A stretch of 64,000 bases of DNA, from contig CAZJAA010000003.1 in assembly GCA_964544055.1 (NCBI GenBank), forward strand, positions 1 through 64,000, in the 5' to 3' direction. Positions 27,267-36,508 of this stretch are shown one piece after another. The notes under the pieces were generated by a model that had not been told where the DNA came from, ran no database searches, and worked only from the letters and a program-made list of their open reading frames with translations. Numbering within the stretch: the stretch's first letter is position 1; every line of letters starts with the position of its first letter. The position numbers and the translations under genes are program-made. The DNA is from SIG299 sp964544055. GTDB lineage: Bacteria; Bacillota; Clostridia; Lachnospirales; Lachnospiraceae.

Positions 27267-29131
27267 TATTCCACCTCAAAAATATGTTCCATTAAGCTTA
27301 CACGATTAAACGGAAGCATAAAATAATAACCGTCCACATACGGTTCCAGCTTTTTCATCAGTTCCTTTGCAACCTCTGCTCCGACCATTTCTCCCTCTTC
27401 CCTTGTCATGTCAGCCCTATACCGTTCCATAATTTCCTCCGGCACATGTATTCCTGCCATCTCATTACGTATGAAGCTTGCGTTTTTTAAGCTCACCGGT
27501 GGAAGTATTCCCGCCAATATTTTGGCATTCGTTCGTTGCTTCAACCACTGGATGCGTTCCACGTCCGTATCCGAAAAAACCGGCTGTGTTAAAAAGAAAG
27601 CACAGCCTGCCGCCATCTTTTTTTCCATCCGCTCTGCCACCTTTTCCGCATTAGGATAATTATAATTTAATGCACCACCAAAGAGAAATCCATCCTCCGG
27701 AAATAATTCCGCATTCATTGCTGACACATACTCCATAAAGCGTATAGAATTATAGTCAAAAACACCTGTCACTGTTTTTCTAACCGCACCAGGCACAGGA
27801 TCTCCGGTTACAATTAGGAGATTTCTGAGTCCATTCATATGAGCACCAAGCAAAAGAGAACGCATGGCAATTACATTACGGTCACGGCAGCACACATGAG
27901 GTACTACCTGCATTCCGGCCTTATTGTTGATATGTAGTGCCGTAAGCACAGAATCTGCCCGGCTGCGTCCCATAGGGGAATCCGCAAAAGTCAACACATC
28001 AACAGGATACCGACTCAAGGTTTTCGCACATGCCAGAAGCTTTTCCCCATCCGCATTATACGGCGGGTCCAGTTCCACAGCAATCACCTTTTCTCCACAC
28101 AGAAGCTTTTCACGAAAGATATCCTTTTTTCCCTTTGCCGTCAACGTTCTTATTTCCGTCGGAGTTTTCAATTCTTTCCGATTTTGCTTTTTGTTGGTCT
28201 GCCTGATTTCATATGCTTCCAAAGTAAGTCGTTCTGCGTTGCTTTGGAAAAACTTTCGTTCTGTCTTTACCCGCAGTTTCATTTCACGAATAAAAGACGG
28301 CATCGTACCACAGCAACCGCCAATGATATCCACACCAAGTGCTGCTATCTGCACCATATTATCTCCAAAATACCCTGCACTGTTCAAAAAAGCAGCCCGA
28401 CTGGAAAAAACTTCGGCATAACCGGCATTTGGTGCCGCCAACACAAAAACATCCTTCGGCAGCTGGCACTGTGTCAATATATTTTTCATATGTACGGAAC
28501 CTATTCCACAGTTAAAGCCAATGGCATCTGCCAAACGAAGCTCCTCAGCAAAAAGAATACGTTCTGCCCGCAGACCTCCCGCTGTAAAGCCATTTTTATT
28601 AATGCAGAAGCTGACTGTACAAAAGCTCTCCGAAGCTTTTTTCTTTATATAAGAAAGGATTTCCGGTATAAACTCCGTTGCCGAAAAGGTTTCCAACCAG
28701 AAAATATCCATACCCTCGCTAAGAAATACATCACACATACGATAGTATTCTGTAAGAACATCCTCTGCTTCCTTTTCTGCTCCCCCCGTCACAGGTCCTA
28801 TATCTGCTGCCACAAAGCAATTTCTTCCCGTCCGTGCCATTTCCACGGTCACTGCCTGCTTTGCCATACGGCAGGCACTTCGCAAAAGCTGCTCCCTTTC
28901 TTCTTTGGAAGCATCAGGAAGCATCACGGAATTTACAGCAAACGTATTAGTGCGGATTAAGTCGGCCCCTGCTTCCAGATATTCGCTATGTATACTCTTT
29001 ATCAGTTCCGGTTGTGAACGATTGGCAAGCTCTGCCATATCCTCTGTATGTTTTTTTTTCTGCTGATAGTAGGTTCCCATGGCTCCATCCATCAGAAGTA
29101 TATGGTCTTGTAAAAATTGTCTTAGTTTCAC
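27266..29131 (-). CDS. Bifunctional homocysteine S-methyltransferase / methylenetetrahydrofolate reductase
   Basis: A 621-residue fusion. The N-terminal ~290 residues form a homocysteine methyltransferase barrel with the zinc cysteines in FNCGIGSV and GGCCGTMPSF. The C-terminal ~290 residues are the flavin MTHF reductase barrel (ELDPPYNADGEKLL; LLIVTGDPVPG; FFLTQPVFSD). The reductase makes 5-methyl-THF, which the downstream MetH uses to methylate homocysteine. No SAM-I or other known methionine riboswitch is recognisable in the 200 bp upstream. Confidence 0.92.
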   Translation of the reverse strand: MKLRQFLQDHILLMDGAMGTYYQQKKKHTEDMAELANRSQPELIKSIHSEYLEAGADLIRTNTFAVNSVMLPDASKEEREQLLRSACRMAKQAVTVEMARTGRNCFVAADIGPVTGGAEKEAEDVLTEYYRMCDVFLSEGMDIFWLETFSATEFIPEILSYIKKKASESFCTVSFCINKNGFTAGGLRAERILFAEELRLADAIGFNCGIGSVHMKNILTQCQLPKDVFVLAAPNAGYAEVFSSRAAFLNSAGYFGDNMVQIAALGVDIIGGCCGTMPSFIREMKLRVKTERKFFQSNAERLTLEAYEIRQTNKKQNRKELKTPTEIRTLTAKGKKDIFREKLLCGEKVIAVELDPPYNADGEKLLACAKTLSRYPVDVLTFADSPMGRSRADSVLTALHINNKAGMQVVPHVCCRDRNVIAMRSLLLGAHMNGLRNLLIVTGDPVPGAVRKTVTGVFDYNSIRFMEYVSAMNAELFPEDGFLFGGALNYNYPNAEKVAERMEKKMAAGCAFFLTQPVFSDTDVERIQWLKQRTNAKILAGILPPVSLKNASFIRNEMAGIHVPEEIMERYRADMTREEGEMVGAEVAKELMKKLEPYVDGYYFMLPFNRVSLMEHIFEVE

Positions 29132-29381
29132 TTTTTTGTCCTCTCGTACCTAGGAATCATTTTTCTAATCCTTTATTTTTTCATTCTACCAGATTAAGCA
29201 AGGAATGACAAGAAAAATCTCCTTACTTGACTTTGCTAACGGTTCGTGCTACCGTATATTATGCACCTTTGTTTTATGTTTTTGTATAATAAATTTGAGT
29301 AGGAACAGGGCAAAGCTCTGGCATCACCAGCCATAGTCACTTATTATGTCCTGTTTTATCTCATCCCAGAAAGGAGAGCCT

Positions 29382-30395
29382 GTGGATACCTTATTGTTTT
29401 CCGTAAACGCCATTTTACCTGTTATACTTTTAATTTTTGTAGGATATATTTTAAAGAAGCTTGATTTTTTAGATGAAGATTGGTTCAAAAAAAGCAACCG
29501 GCTTGTTTTCCGCCTGTTGCTCCCATGCCTGCTGTTTTATAACGTCTACAATATCCAGTCGTTTGCCGAAATCAACTGGTCTGTTGTTGTCTATTCCGAG
29601 TTTATCGTTCTCGTCCTGTTTTTTTTGGGACTTCTCGTTGTAAAAGCCGCAATTCCGGATGCCAGACAAAAAGGAGTCATTGTTCAATGCCTGTTTCGCT
29701 CCAACTTTGCCATTATCGGTCTGCCATTAACAGAATCCCTGGGCGGAACACAGGGCGTTGGTGTTGCTGCAGTTCTAAGTGCCTTTTCCATTCCGACCTT
29801 TAATATTCTTGCTGTTCTTTCGCTGACTATGTTTCTGGATACAGAAAGCGAAAAAAAAGCCGGACTAAAAACAACCATGAAAAAAATCGCAAAAAACCCA
29901 CTGATTCTTGGTGTTGTGTGCGGTCTGTCCTGCCTTGTCCTCCGTTCACTTCTTCCAGCAGCAAAAGACGGAACTCCTGTTTTCTCTCTGTCCGGGAATC
30001 TGCCGTTTGTTTACAATATCATCAGCAATCTTGCAAAAGCCGCATCTCCGCTGGCCCTGATTATTCTTGGCGGATTGTTTGATTTTTCTGCTGTAAAAAA
30101 CAAACTGTGCGAAATTATTATCGGCACACTGGGAAGAGTTCTGCTTGCCCCTGCACTTGGTATCGGACTTGCCGTTTTTTTATCCCACATTGGCATTCTC
30201 ACCTTTGACCAAAGCGTTTACCCTGCACTACTTGCACTGTTTGGCTCGCCCGTTGCCACCTCCAGTGCCATCATGGCACAGGAAATGGAAAATGACGGAA
30301 CCCTTGCCGGTCAGCTGGTTGTATGGACTTCCATCGCCTCCATGTTTACACTGTTTGCGTTTATTTTTGTTCTACGAAGCTTTGCTATATTATAA
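29382..30395 (+). CDS. AEC family transporter (auxin efflux carrier/malate permease type)
   Basis: A 337-residue membrane protein with about ten TM helices in two five-helix halves, matching the AEC family. It probably transports a small organic anion such as malate; the specificity is unknown. The start chosen is GTG at 29382, with AAAGGAGA six bases upstream. An in-frame ATG at 29346 would add 12 hydrophilic residues and has no ribosome site. The 250 bp upstream hold a TATAAT-like -10 near 29286 and otherwise nothing recognised. Confidence 0.87.
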   Translation: MDTLLFSVNAILPVILLIFVGYILKKLDFLDEDWFKKSNRLVFRLLLPCLLFYNVYNIQSFAEINWSVVVYSEFIVLVLFFLGLLVVKAAIPDARQKGVIVQCLFRSNFAIIGLPLTESLGGTQGVGVAAVLSAFSIPTFNILAVLSLTMFLDTESEKKAGLKTTMKKIAKNPLILGVVCGLSCLVLRSLLPAAKDGTPVFSLSGNLPFVYNIISNLAKAASPLALIILGGLFDFSAVKNKLCEIIIGTLGRVLLAPALGIGLAVFLSHIGILTFDQSVYPALLALFGSPVATSSAIMAQEMENDGTLAGQLVVWTSIASMFTLFAFIFVLRSFAIL

Positions 30396-30397
30396 AT

Positions 30398-31036
30398 CTA
30401 ATCCATTGCATTTCTGATAAATTCAAACTGCTGATTTAACATCTGAATATCTATTACACCATTACTATCAAATGCAGTTGCCTCTACCGTAAAAGTCCCA
30501 TGATATCCAATCTTCTGAATAAACTCAAAAAATCTATCAAAATCAATATGCCCTTGCCCAATCGGAAGGGTCCGTAGTTTTTCCCATTCCTTGTATCCAT
30601 CAGCATAATCATTTACATGGTAATGGCAGATGTGCTTATTCTCCCATAACCACTGATATTCTTCCTCATATAACAGCTTCATTTGACTATGGAACGATAC
30701 CATCTGCTTTCCTATTCCTTTTCCTTGCAAATCAGGATCTGCTGCCAATGTGTGACACACCATATATTCCCCGTCTACAACTTCTACTGACCAATTAGCG
30801 TTTCCATACTTTCCTTGTGGGTCATCATTTAATACAAACGCTCCAACAATGTTTTCTTCATCCATACAAACAAACTGCTGCTCTAAGCTTACTTTTTCTC
30901 GAACCGATAATTCCGATGGATATACTTTATATTCCCACTTCGGATAATTAGTTGTCTGACATAAATGTAGAACAACTTTATCATAAAATCTTCCAACCTC
31001 AAGAATATCATTTTCATTACAGATTCTTATATTCAT
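30398..31036 (-). CDS. Chimeric ORF: truncated GNAT acetyltransferase joined to the C-terminus of a sugar isomerase/epimerase
   Basis: The first ~115 residues (MNIRICNENDILEVGRFYDK to AADPDLQGKGIGKQMV) are the N-terminal two-thirds of a GNAT acetyltransferase including the acetyl-CoA loop Q-G-K-G-I-G-K. From about residue 130 the sequence switches to the last ~85 residues of a xylose-isomerase-like TIM barrel (KHICHYHVNDY; LPIGQGHIDFDRFFEFIQKIGYHGTFTVEA). Each partner lacks a large part of its fold, so the gene most likely arose by a deletion joining two neighbouring genes. Whether it is functional is doubtful. Confidence 0.8.
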   Translation of the reverse strand: MNIRICNENDILEVGRFYDKVVLHLCQTTNYPKWEYKVYPSELSVREKVSLEQQFVCMDEENIVGAFVLNDDPQGKYGNANWSVEVVDGEYMVCHTLAADPDLQGKGIGKQMVSFHSQMKLLYEEEYQWLWENKHICHYHVNDYADGYKEWEKLRTLPIGQGHIDFDRFFEFIQKIGYHGTFTVEATAFDSNGVIDIQMLNQQFEFIRNAMD

Positions 31037-31169
31037 GCTTCTTTCTCCTGCAATCTTACTTCTGATTATACCTGTATCATACCACAATTTCCACTACATC
31101 ACAATGTTTCTAATCCCATTTACATGCTTTTTTCAGCCTTCCCCACTCCAACCTCTGCAATAAACTGTA

Positions 31170-31844
31170 TTACCAATTCCAATACCTTTCCTTATCCTCT
31201 CTTTTCTGCATAAATTCAGCCAGACGATAATATTCATGAATTTTCGGATAGTATGTTTGCAGATACTCAGGATACAACAAATAATCCTTTAGGCTTTCTG
31301 CAAAAAATTCCTGTGGTGATGAAGTCGCATACGCTATATCGTTTTCATATTCACCTATCACACTGATACCAAAGAAGAAATAGGTGATATAACCTCTGGA
31401 ACGATAAGACTCATATAATTGTAGGAATTCCTTCGATGTACTTACACATCCCCAGTAACAATCTGCATAATGACACATTTCATGTACCATGATATTTTCT
31501 ACCGTATGTTCAAACTCTGGAATACCCTTCACCGTAATTGTCTTCTGTTGATAGTTTATCAATCCCACCACAGAAGCATCCTTACTGATACTTTCATATT
31601 CTTCCACAGCTTCAAAGGTTGTCAGCAAAACGACTTTCCAGCCATCTTCTACAAAGGAATCCTGTAGTTCTACAGAAAACCTTCCCATTGCTTCTCTTAC
31701 TTCCTTTACCATTCCCTGCGGAATATCCGCTTCCACGGTCATATTGATTTGATAGTCTTTATCGTATGCTTCCAACTGCATAGCCATAATCCAAATGGCT
31801 ATAAGAATGATGTTTAGAAATAAGACTGTTCTGTACTTTTTCAC
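31170..31844 (-). CDS. Membrane-anchored or secreted metallopeptidase, ATLF-like domain
   Basis: A 224-residue protein with one N-terminal hydrophobic segment (VLFLNIILIAIWIMAMQ), so it is exported or anchored outside. The zinc motif is HEMCHYADCYWG (HExxH form H-E-M-C-H), and a downstream EFFAESLKDYLLYP supplies the likely third ligand Glu, as in the anthrax lethal-factor-like peptidase domain. The substrate is unknown. The start is GTG at 31844, preceded by AAGGAGG; the longer frame lacks a ribosome site. A decayed copy of part of this gene lies near 34353. Confidence 0.75.
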   Translation of the reverse strand: MKKYRTVLFLNIILIAIWIMAMQLEAYDKDYQINMTVEADIPQGMVKEVREAMGRFSVELQDSFVEDGWKVVLLTTFEAVEEYESISKDASVVGLINYQQKTITVKGIPEFEHTVENIMVHEMCHYADCYWGCVSTSKEFLQLYESYRSRGYITYFFFGISVIGEYENDIAYATSSPQEFFAESLKDYLLYPEYLQTYYPKIHEYYRLAEFMQKREDKERYWNW

Positions 31845-31908
31845 GTTTGCCTCCTTACTTTTCTCATTCTTACTATGATAAGAGGTTAAGAAAAGTGATA
31901 ATTCACAC

Positions 31909-31950
31909 AAAAAAAGAACAGTGGTAAGATGTTATTCCCTACCACTGTTC
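31909..31950 (-). terminator. Terminator of the EAL-domain gene
   Basis: A perfect 11-bp stem (31916-31926 with 31940-31950) followed on the minus strand by seven U (A-tract 31909-31915), directly downstream of the EAL gene. Confidence 0.88.
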
Positions 31951-31968
31951 AAGTAAATATTTCGATGT

Positions 31969-32676
31969 TTATTTTGGCATTGCCAGATAATACCCCTGAA
32001 CATAATCAATCTTTGTGTTACATCTAAGATACTTTAATTCTTCTCCGGTTTCTACACCCTCCGCAACAACCTTTATGTCCTTCTTATGGAAATACCTGAT
32101 TAACTCTGACATATTCTTCTGCTTTTCCGGATCCTGATGCACGTTAGATACCATAGAACGGTCAAACTTAACATACTGGTGATGAAAGTAATCCACTGCA
32201 GAGATATTATTGCTTCCTGTGGAATAATCATCCAAGGCTAACCGCATGTCATAGCTGTTGATTTCCTCTTTCTTTGCGTGCCATCTGTTTTTATTTAATT
32301 CGGTATATTCCAGCATTTCTACACTGATTTTTCCTTGCATTTCCGGAAAGCATTCAAAATATAGTTTTGTCTGACCGACATTTAATACCTCACTTGGAAA
32401 TGAATTAATACATATATCATGTGAATACCCACGCTTTTTGTATTCCATGGTAGCACCAAAACAGGTGGCAAGCTCTATTACATAAAGCTTATTCTTTTTC
32501 TGATACTCTTCTATCAATTCCAGCGGTGACTTTCCTTTTGGTCGCATTAATGCTTCATACGCTGCCAACTCCAAATTTTCGGTGTCAAAAATAGGTTGAA
32601 AAACAAAGTCAATTTCTAATTGTAAGAGTTCTTCCAGATCATCCTTATGAAATGGTAACTCATTAAAATTTATCAT
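31969..32676 (-). CDS. EAL-domain cyclic-di-GMP phosphodiesterase
   Basis: A 235-residue stand-alone EAL domain. The catalytic signature reads YEALMRP (about residue 39), followed by ICINSFPS, VEMLEYTE, LALDDYSTG, VKFDRSMV, VAEGVET and QGYYLAMP, so the metal-binding and general-base residues all appear present. It should hydrolyse c-di-GMP to pGpG. It has no sensor or GGDEF domain and no signal peptide, and stands as a single gene with its own terminator. Confidence 0.9.
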   Translation of the reverse strand: MINFNELPFHKDDLEELLQLEIDFVFQPIFDTENLELAAYEALMRPKGKSPLELIEEYQKKNKLYVIELATCFGATMEYKKRGYSHDICINSFPSEVLNVGQTKLYFECFPEMQGKISVEMLEYTELNKNRWHAKKEEINSYDMRLALDDYSTGSNNISAVDYFHHQYVKFDRSMVSNVHQDPEKQKNMSELIRYFHKKDIKVVAEGVETGEELKYLRCNTKIDYVQGYYLAMPK

Positions 32677-32824
32677 GATTGCACCATCGTTTCTGACTAC
32701 CTTTTATCGTATAAGCAGCCAACGTAAGTATACCATACCCCCCGAATTTTCAAGCATTTTTTGAAGTTTTCTGACATCTTCAACAAATATAATTTTAAAT
32801 TCCACAGCCCTTTCGCCTTTCCTC

Positions 32825-32854
32825 TTGACTCTTTTATTATTACTGGGGTACTAT
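32825..32854 (+). promoter_or_regulatory. Probable promoter of the MATE gene
   Basis: TTGACT (32825-32830) and TACTAT (32849-32854) are spaced by 18 bp, 40 bp before the MATE start codon at 32894. Confidence 0.55.
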
Positions 32855-32893
32855 TAAGTTAATAATAAACTCCAGAAAGAAAGGGCTTTTAAA

Positions 32894-34264
32894 ATGAACA
32901 ACAATAGTCAGACAAAGGAAATGGGTACCGGCAGCATTCCAAAGCTGTTCTTTAAACTTGCAATTCCCGCTGTAGTGGCACAGGTGGTAAACCTTCTCTA
33001 CAACATTGTTGACCGTATCTACATCGGACATATTCCTGAAATAGGCGCATCTGCTTTGACCGGTGTAGGATTATTCAATGCTATTTTAATGTTAATCACA
33101 GCCTTCTCCATGCTGGGAGGTACCGGTGGTGCTCCACTGACTTCTATTTCATTAGGAAAAAATGATAAGGAACGTGCAGAAAAGATTATGACAAACTCGT
33201 TCCTGCTCCTGCTCGTTTTCGCAGGTATACTTACCGTGGTATTCTATATCTTTGCACCGGACCTGCTTATGTTGTTTGGTGCCAGCGAGGTTACCCTGCC
33301 ATACGCAGTTGACTATGCCCGTATTTACATTCTCGGTACGGTATTCGTTCTAATTGTTACAGGTATGAACCCATTTGTTACTACTCAAGGCTTTGCAAAC
33401 ATTGCAATGCTGACTACCATTATCGGTGCCGTCATCAACATTATCCTTGACCCAATCTTTATTTTTGTATTCGATATGGGTGTAAAGGGGGCAGCCCTGG
33501 CAACCGTACTAAGTCAGGCGGTTGGTGCGATTTGGATTTTAAGCTTTCTTTCCAGTAATAAAACCACATTAAAGCTAAGAAAAGAAAACCTTAAACTGGA
33601 TCCAAAAATATTCGGTCCATCTCTGGCTCTTGGTATTTCCCCGTTTGTTATGGTTTCAACGGAAAGCCTGCTCTCCATTTGCTTTACTACCAGCCTTTCA
33701 GAATATGGTGGTGACATTGCTGTAGGTGCCATGACTATTATTACAAGTATCAACATGCTGGTTACCATGCCCCTTCAAGGCTTCTGTCAGGGTGGACAAC
33801 CAATCATAAGCTACAACTATGGTGCTGGAAATGCAAGTCGTGTAAAGAAAGCCTTTTTTATGCAGTTCGGTGTTTGTGTAGGATATGCTGCACTCTTCTG
33901 GGGCTTATGTATGCTTATTCCAAACGTATTCGCTAGCATTTTCACAACTGATACAGCATTGGCAGAATACGCATCCTGGGCAATACGCATTTATATGGCC
34001 GGAATTTTCTCTGTAGGCTTCCAGCTTAGCTGCCAACAAAGCTTTATGGCACTAGGTCAGGCAGCCATCAGCTTGGTACTTGCTTTCTTACGAAAGCTTA
34101 TCCTTCTGATTCCACTCATATTTATCCTGCCAAACCTCCTTGCCGATAAGGTATTTGCAGTATTCCTTGCAGAACCGGTCAGTGATATTCTGGCAGCCAC
34201 AATTACTACCATTGCATTCCTTACACAGTTTAAAAAGATTATGAACAAGCAGACAACAGCTTAA
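32894..34264 (+). CDS. MATE family efflux transporter
   Basis: A 456-residue, 12-TM protein with the two-bundle MATE architecture; the N-terminal GSIPKLFFKLAIPAVVAQVVNLLYNIVDRIYIGH is the family start, and LQGFCQGGQPIISYNYGAGN begins the second half. It exports cationic drugs or metabolites using a Na+ or H+ gradient; the substrate is unknown. It has its own promoter and terminator and is not part of an operon. Confidence 0.93.
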   Translation: MNNNSQTKEMGTGSIPKLFFKLAIPAVVAQVVNLLYNIVDRIYIGHIPEIGASALTGVGLFNAILMLITAFSMLGGTGGAPLTSISLGKNDKERAEKIMTNSFLLLLVFAGILTVVFYIFAPDLLMLFGASEVTLPYAVDYARIYILGTVFVLIVTGMNPFVTTQGFANIAMLTTIIGAVINIILDPIFIFVFDMGVKGAALATVLSQAVGAIWILSFLSSNKTTLKLRKENLKLDPKIFGPSLALGISPFVMVSTESLLSICFTTSLSEYGGDIAVGAMTIITSINMLVTMPLQGFCQGGQPIISYNYGAGNASRVKKAFFMQFGVCVGYAALFWGLCMLIPNVFASIFTTDTALAEYASWAIRIYMAGIFSVGFQLSCQQSFMALGQAAISLVLAFLRKLILLIPLIFILPNLLADKVFAVFLAEPVSDILAATITTIAFLTQFKKIMNKQTTA

Positions 34265-34271
34265 ATTTTAT

Positions 34272-34326
34272 AAAAACAGGATGAGAACTAACCTTTGACA
34301 AGACTTCGTTTTCATCCTGTTTTTTA
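34272..34326 (+). terminator. Terminator of the MATE gene
   Basis: An imperfect 11-13 bp stem built on AACAGGATGA and its complement, closing around a ~27-nt loop and followed by six T. Confidence 0.8.
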
Positions 34327-34352
34327 CACCATCTGGTATTGAAATTTTCCTA

Positions 34353-34421
34353 AAGTGGTGATAAAGTCGCATACGCCATGTTGCTTTCATATTCAACTAC
34401 CACTGTTCAAGTAAATATTAT
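34353..34421. pseudogene. Relic fragment duplicated from the 31.3-32.0 kb region
   Basis: Positions 34353-34395 closely match part of the metallopeptidase gene near 31313-31352 (shared AAGTCGCATACGC and TTTCATATTCA). They are joined directly to a copy of the CTACCACTGTTCAAGTAAATATT segment that lies at 31938-31960, with about 600 bp between them deleted. It is a scar of an old duplication and has no coding capacity. Confidence 0.6.
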
Positions 34422-34448
34422 GAAATTCAATATTTCTGTAGCCTGTGA

Positions 34449-35630
34449 CTACTCCGGAACAGCCACACTTTCATCCAACAAGGTTCCTTTATCCATGGAA
34501 TATGCCCCGGTTATTACATTGGAGCCAGAAATTTCTCCGACATATTTTACTGCAACGATATCGCCAACCTTGCTTCCTGCCACTTCCACACAGCGTTTCA
34601 TACGAATATCATTGGTATAAATCCTATATACCGTGCCATCTTCCTTTTTTCTGCAAAGTACGCTATCATCCACCAGTACATAATCTTCTCCAATTTCTAT
34701 TAATGTTCCTGACACCGTTTGCTCATATACTTCTGCTGCTCCTTCCTCGGAATGCTGCTTTGCATACTCAATGATTTTTCCTGCTGCATCAGTCCCAATA
34801 AAATAAATGTGACTATAATCAAAGATGTTCGTAGCAAAATATCCATCTTCTGAAATGTATACCACTCTCTTATATACCCCAAGTTCCTCCGATGTTGCAG
34901 TAAAACTTAAGTAATTGCGGTTGCTCCGGTCAAAGGAATCCACAAAAGTCTCCAATGGAGCATCTTTACAATCCGAAAGAATCTGCCAGATATACGCATC
35001 ATCCTCTAAATTATAATATCCCTTGCCCTTATAACCCTCGCATACCTGATACCGGTAAAATCCCAGATTTTCACTAAGTCCGTATACCTGCATCAATTCT
35101 CCAAAGGTAGCTGGTTTCTCAACCTCTCTTACTCTATACACATAGAATTCTCCATTCGTACCTGCTGCAATCAGTTTTTCTACCGATACACCAGAAATTT
35201 GGTAGATTTCAAATGGCTCTGTATATCTCTTATCTGTGTAACTATCTACCCCTTCTGCTTCTCCAATACCTAAGCTTTCTCCTAAAGAATTCATTGTTAT
35301 CTGACGTAAACTCTTAATTCCATACTCCCTGCCATCATAAGTAACCGTCGGATATTTTTCTCCAAGTGTTTTATATTCCCACGGCCATTCCATAGCATAC
35401 TCCATTCCGGCAATTTGATGTATATACTTTCCATCTGCATTATCTCCAAGCAATGACGGTATCAACTTTATGCTTCCGATAACTACAAGCGCAACACATG
35501 CTGCCACCGCACCCCATTTGTACCAAGAACCTTTTTTTACTGCTCTGGTTTTGCCTGTATATGTAGCAGCTTCCTCTATATACTTTGTATTAATATTTTC
35601 CACTACTTCCGATATCTTTTCTCTTTTCAT
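34449..35630 (-). CDS. Anti-sigma-like single-pass membrane protein cotranscribed with an ECF sigma factor
   Basis: A 393-residue protein: a cytoplasmic N-terminus of about 36 residues (MKREKISEVVENINTKYIEEA, like the sigma-binding region of clostridial anti-sigma proteins), one TM helix (about 38-62), and a large extracytoplasmic domain of ~330 residues with no recognised fold. The start overlaps the sigma gene stop by 4 bp. The layout suggests it holds the sigma factor at the membrane until an external signal arrives; this is inferred from arrangement. Confidence 0.78.
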   Translation of the reverse strand: MKREKISEVVENINTKYIEEAATYTGKTRAVKKGSWYKWGAVAACVALVVIGSIKLIPSLLGDNADGKYIHQIAGMEYAMEWPWEYKTLGEKYPTVTYDGREYGIKSLRQITMNSLGESLGIGEAEGVDSYTDKRYTEPFEIYQISGVSVEKLIAAGTNGEFYVYRVREVEKPATFGELMQVYGLSENLGFYRYQVCEGYKGKGYYNLEDDAYIWQILSDCKDAPLETFVDSFDRSNRNYLSFTATSEELGVYKRVVYISEDGYFATNIFDYSHIYFIGTDAAGKIIEYAKQHSEEGAAEVYEQTVSGTLIEIGEDYVLVDDSVLCRKKEDGTVYRIYTNDIRMKRCVEVAGSKVGDIVAVKYVGEISGSNVITGAYSMDKGTLLDESVAVPE

Positions 35631-36196
35631 AGCACAATTCCTTTCTGAAGCAGATACTTTTTTAGCTTTTCTCTCGTCCGGGATAGCCTTACAGATATGT
35701 TGTGATTACTTGTCCTAAATAATTGTGCCAGTTCATCTATGGAATCGGAATACCAATATCTGCGTACAAACATAATCCGATTCTCATGACTAAGCGTTTC
35801 TAAAAATGAGTCGATATACCGGGCAAGTTCTTTTGCATCCAATTCCGCTTCCACAGAACCGGCAGACGGAAAACAGTTTTCCAGTTCATCTAATGCCACA
35901 TCATAGATACTATTTCTCTTCGCTGCTGTATTGGAATGATATTTCTTAATGGCAAGATTACGAACAATGCGACACACATAGCTTACTAATGGATTTGGAT
36001 TTTGAGGCGGTATTGTATTCCAAGCACCAAGATAAGCATCGTTTATGCATTCTTCTGTATCCTGTTTATTATTCAGTATATTATAAGCAACCTTCGTACA
36101 TACGGATCCGTATTTATTCGATAATTCCATAATTGCCTGTTCCGAGCGCTCATAGAACAATTCAATAATCTTTCTATCGTCCAAATCGACCACCAT
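35627..36196 (-). CDS. ECF-type RNA polymerase sigma factor
   Basis: A 189-residue sigma-70 family protein with region 2 (about 10-80; DTEECINDAYLGAWNTIPPQNP and SYVCRIVRNLAIKKYH) and region 4 (about 130-185; LSHENRIMFVRRYWYSDSIDELAQLFRTSNHNISVRLSRTREKLKKYL). It directs RNA polymerase to its own regulon and is paired with the downstream membrane protein. It appears to be the last host gene before the prophage. Confidence 0.92.
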   Translation of the reverse strand: MVVDLDDRKIIELFYERSEQAIMELSNKYGSVCTKVAYNILNNKQDTEECINDAYLGAWNTIPPQNPNPLVSYVCRIVRNLAIKKYHSNTAAKRNSIYDVALDELENCFPSAGSVEAELDAKELARYIDSFLETLSHENRIMFVRRYWYSDSIDELAQLFRTSNHNISVRLSRTREKLKKYLLQKGIVL

Positions 36197-36285
36197 CCTT
36201 TCTGCCTCATCTATATACTACGGTTTTCGAGGGAAATATCTCATAACTTTATAACAAAATTTTGTTTATCCCATATCAGCATTTC

Positions 36286-36315
36286 AAAAAAGGACATAGC
36301 TACACCATGCCCTTT
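36286..36315 (-). terminator. Terminator at the left end of the prophage
   Basis: A 9-bp stem with one G-U pair (36307-36315 with 36289-36297) followed on the minus strand by a U-run (A-tract 36286-36291). It lies just after the stop of the 62-residue ORF at 36320-36508. Confidence 0.7.
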
Positions 36316-36319
36316 ATCA

Positions 36320-36508
36320 CTACATTCGATATAAATCTCTAAGCCTGTCTATCAGCTCCCGGTTACTCACTCCATAGTTTTTCAACATTCCGGCATCAAA
36401 CGGTTCTGCTTCCAGCTTGTTAATAAACTGCTCCATATCTTGTAAAACAGTCATAGGAAGAGCATATACACTTTCCAAAATATTTTGTAAATTGCCTGTG
36501 TTTTCCAT
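36320..36508 (-). CDS. Small hypothetical protein (62 aa)
   Basis: A 62-residue acidic, helix-rich frame ending in SNRELIDRLRDLYRM, followed directly by a terminator. The upstream ribosome site is weak. It overlaps the fragment at 36420-36623 by 89 bp in another frame, so at most one of the two is intact; alternatively the pair are parts of one gene split by a frameshift near 36490. I do not recognise a family. Confidence 0.45.
   Translation of the reverse strand: MENTGNLQNILESVYALPMTVLQDMEQFINKLEAEPFDAGMLKNYGVSNRELIDRLRDLYRM

Noticed and set aside
29131..29382. SAM or cobalamin riboswitch upstream of the methionine genes
   Set aside because: No recognisable SAM-I core or B12-box on the minus strand.
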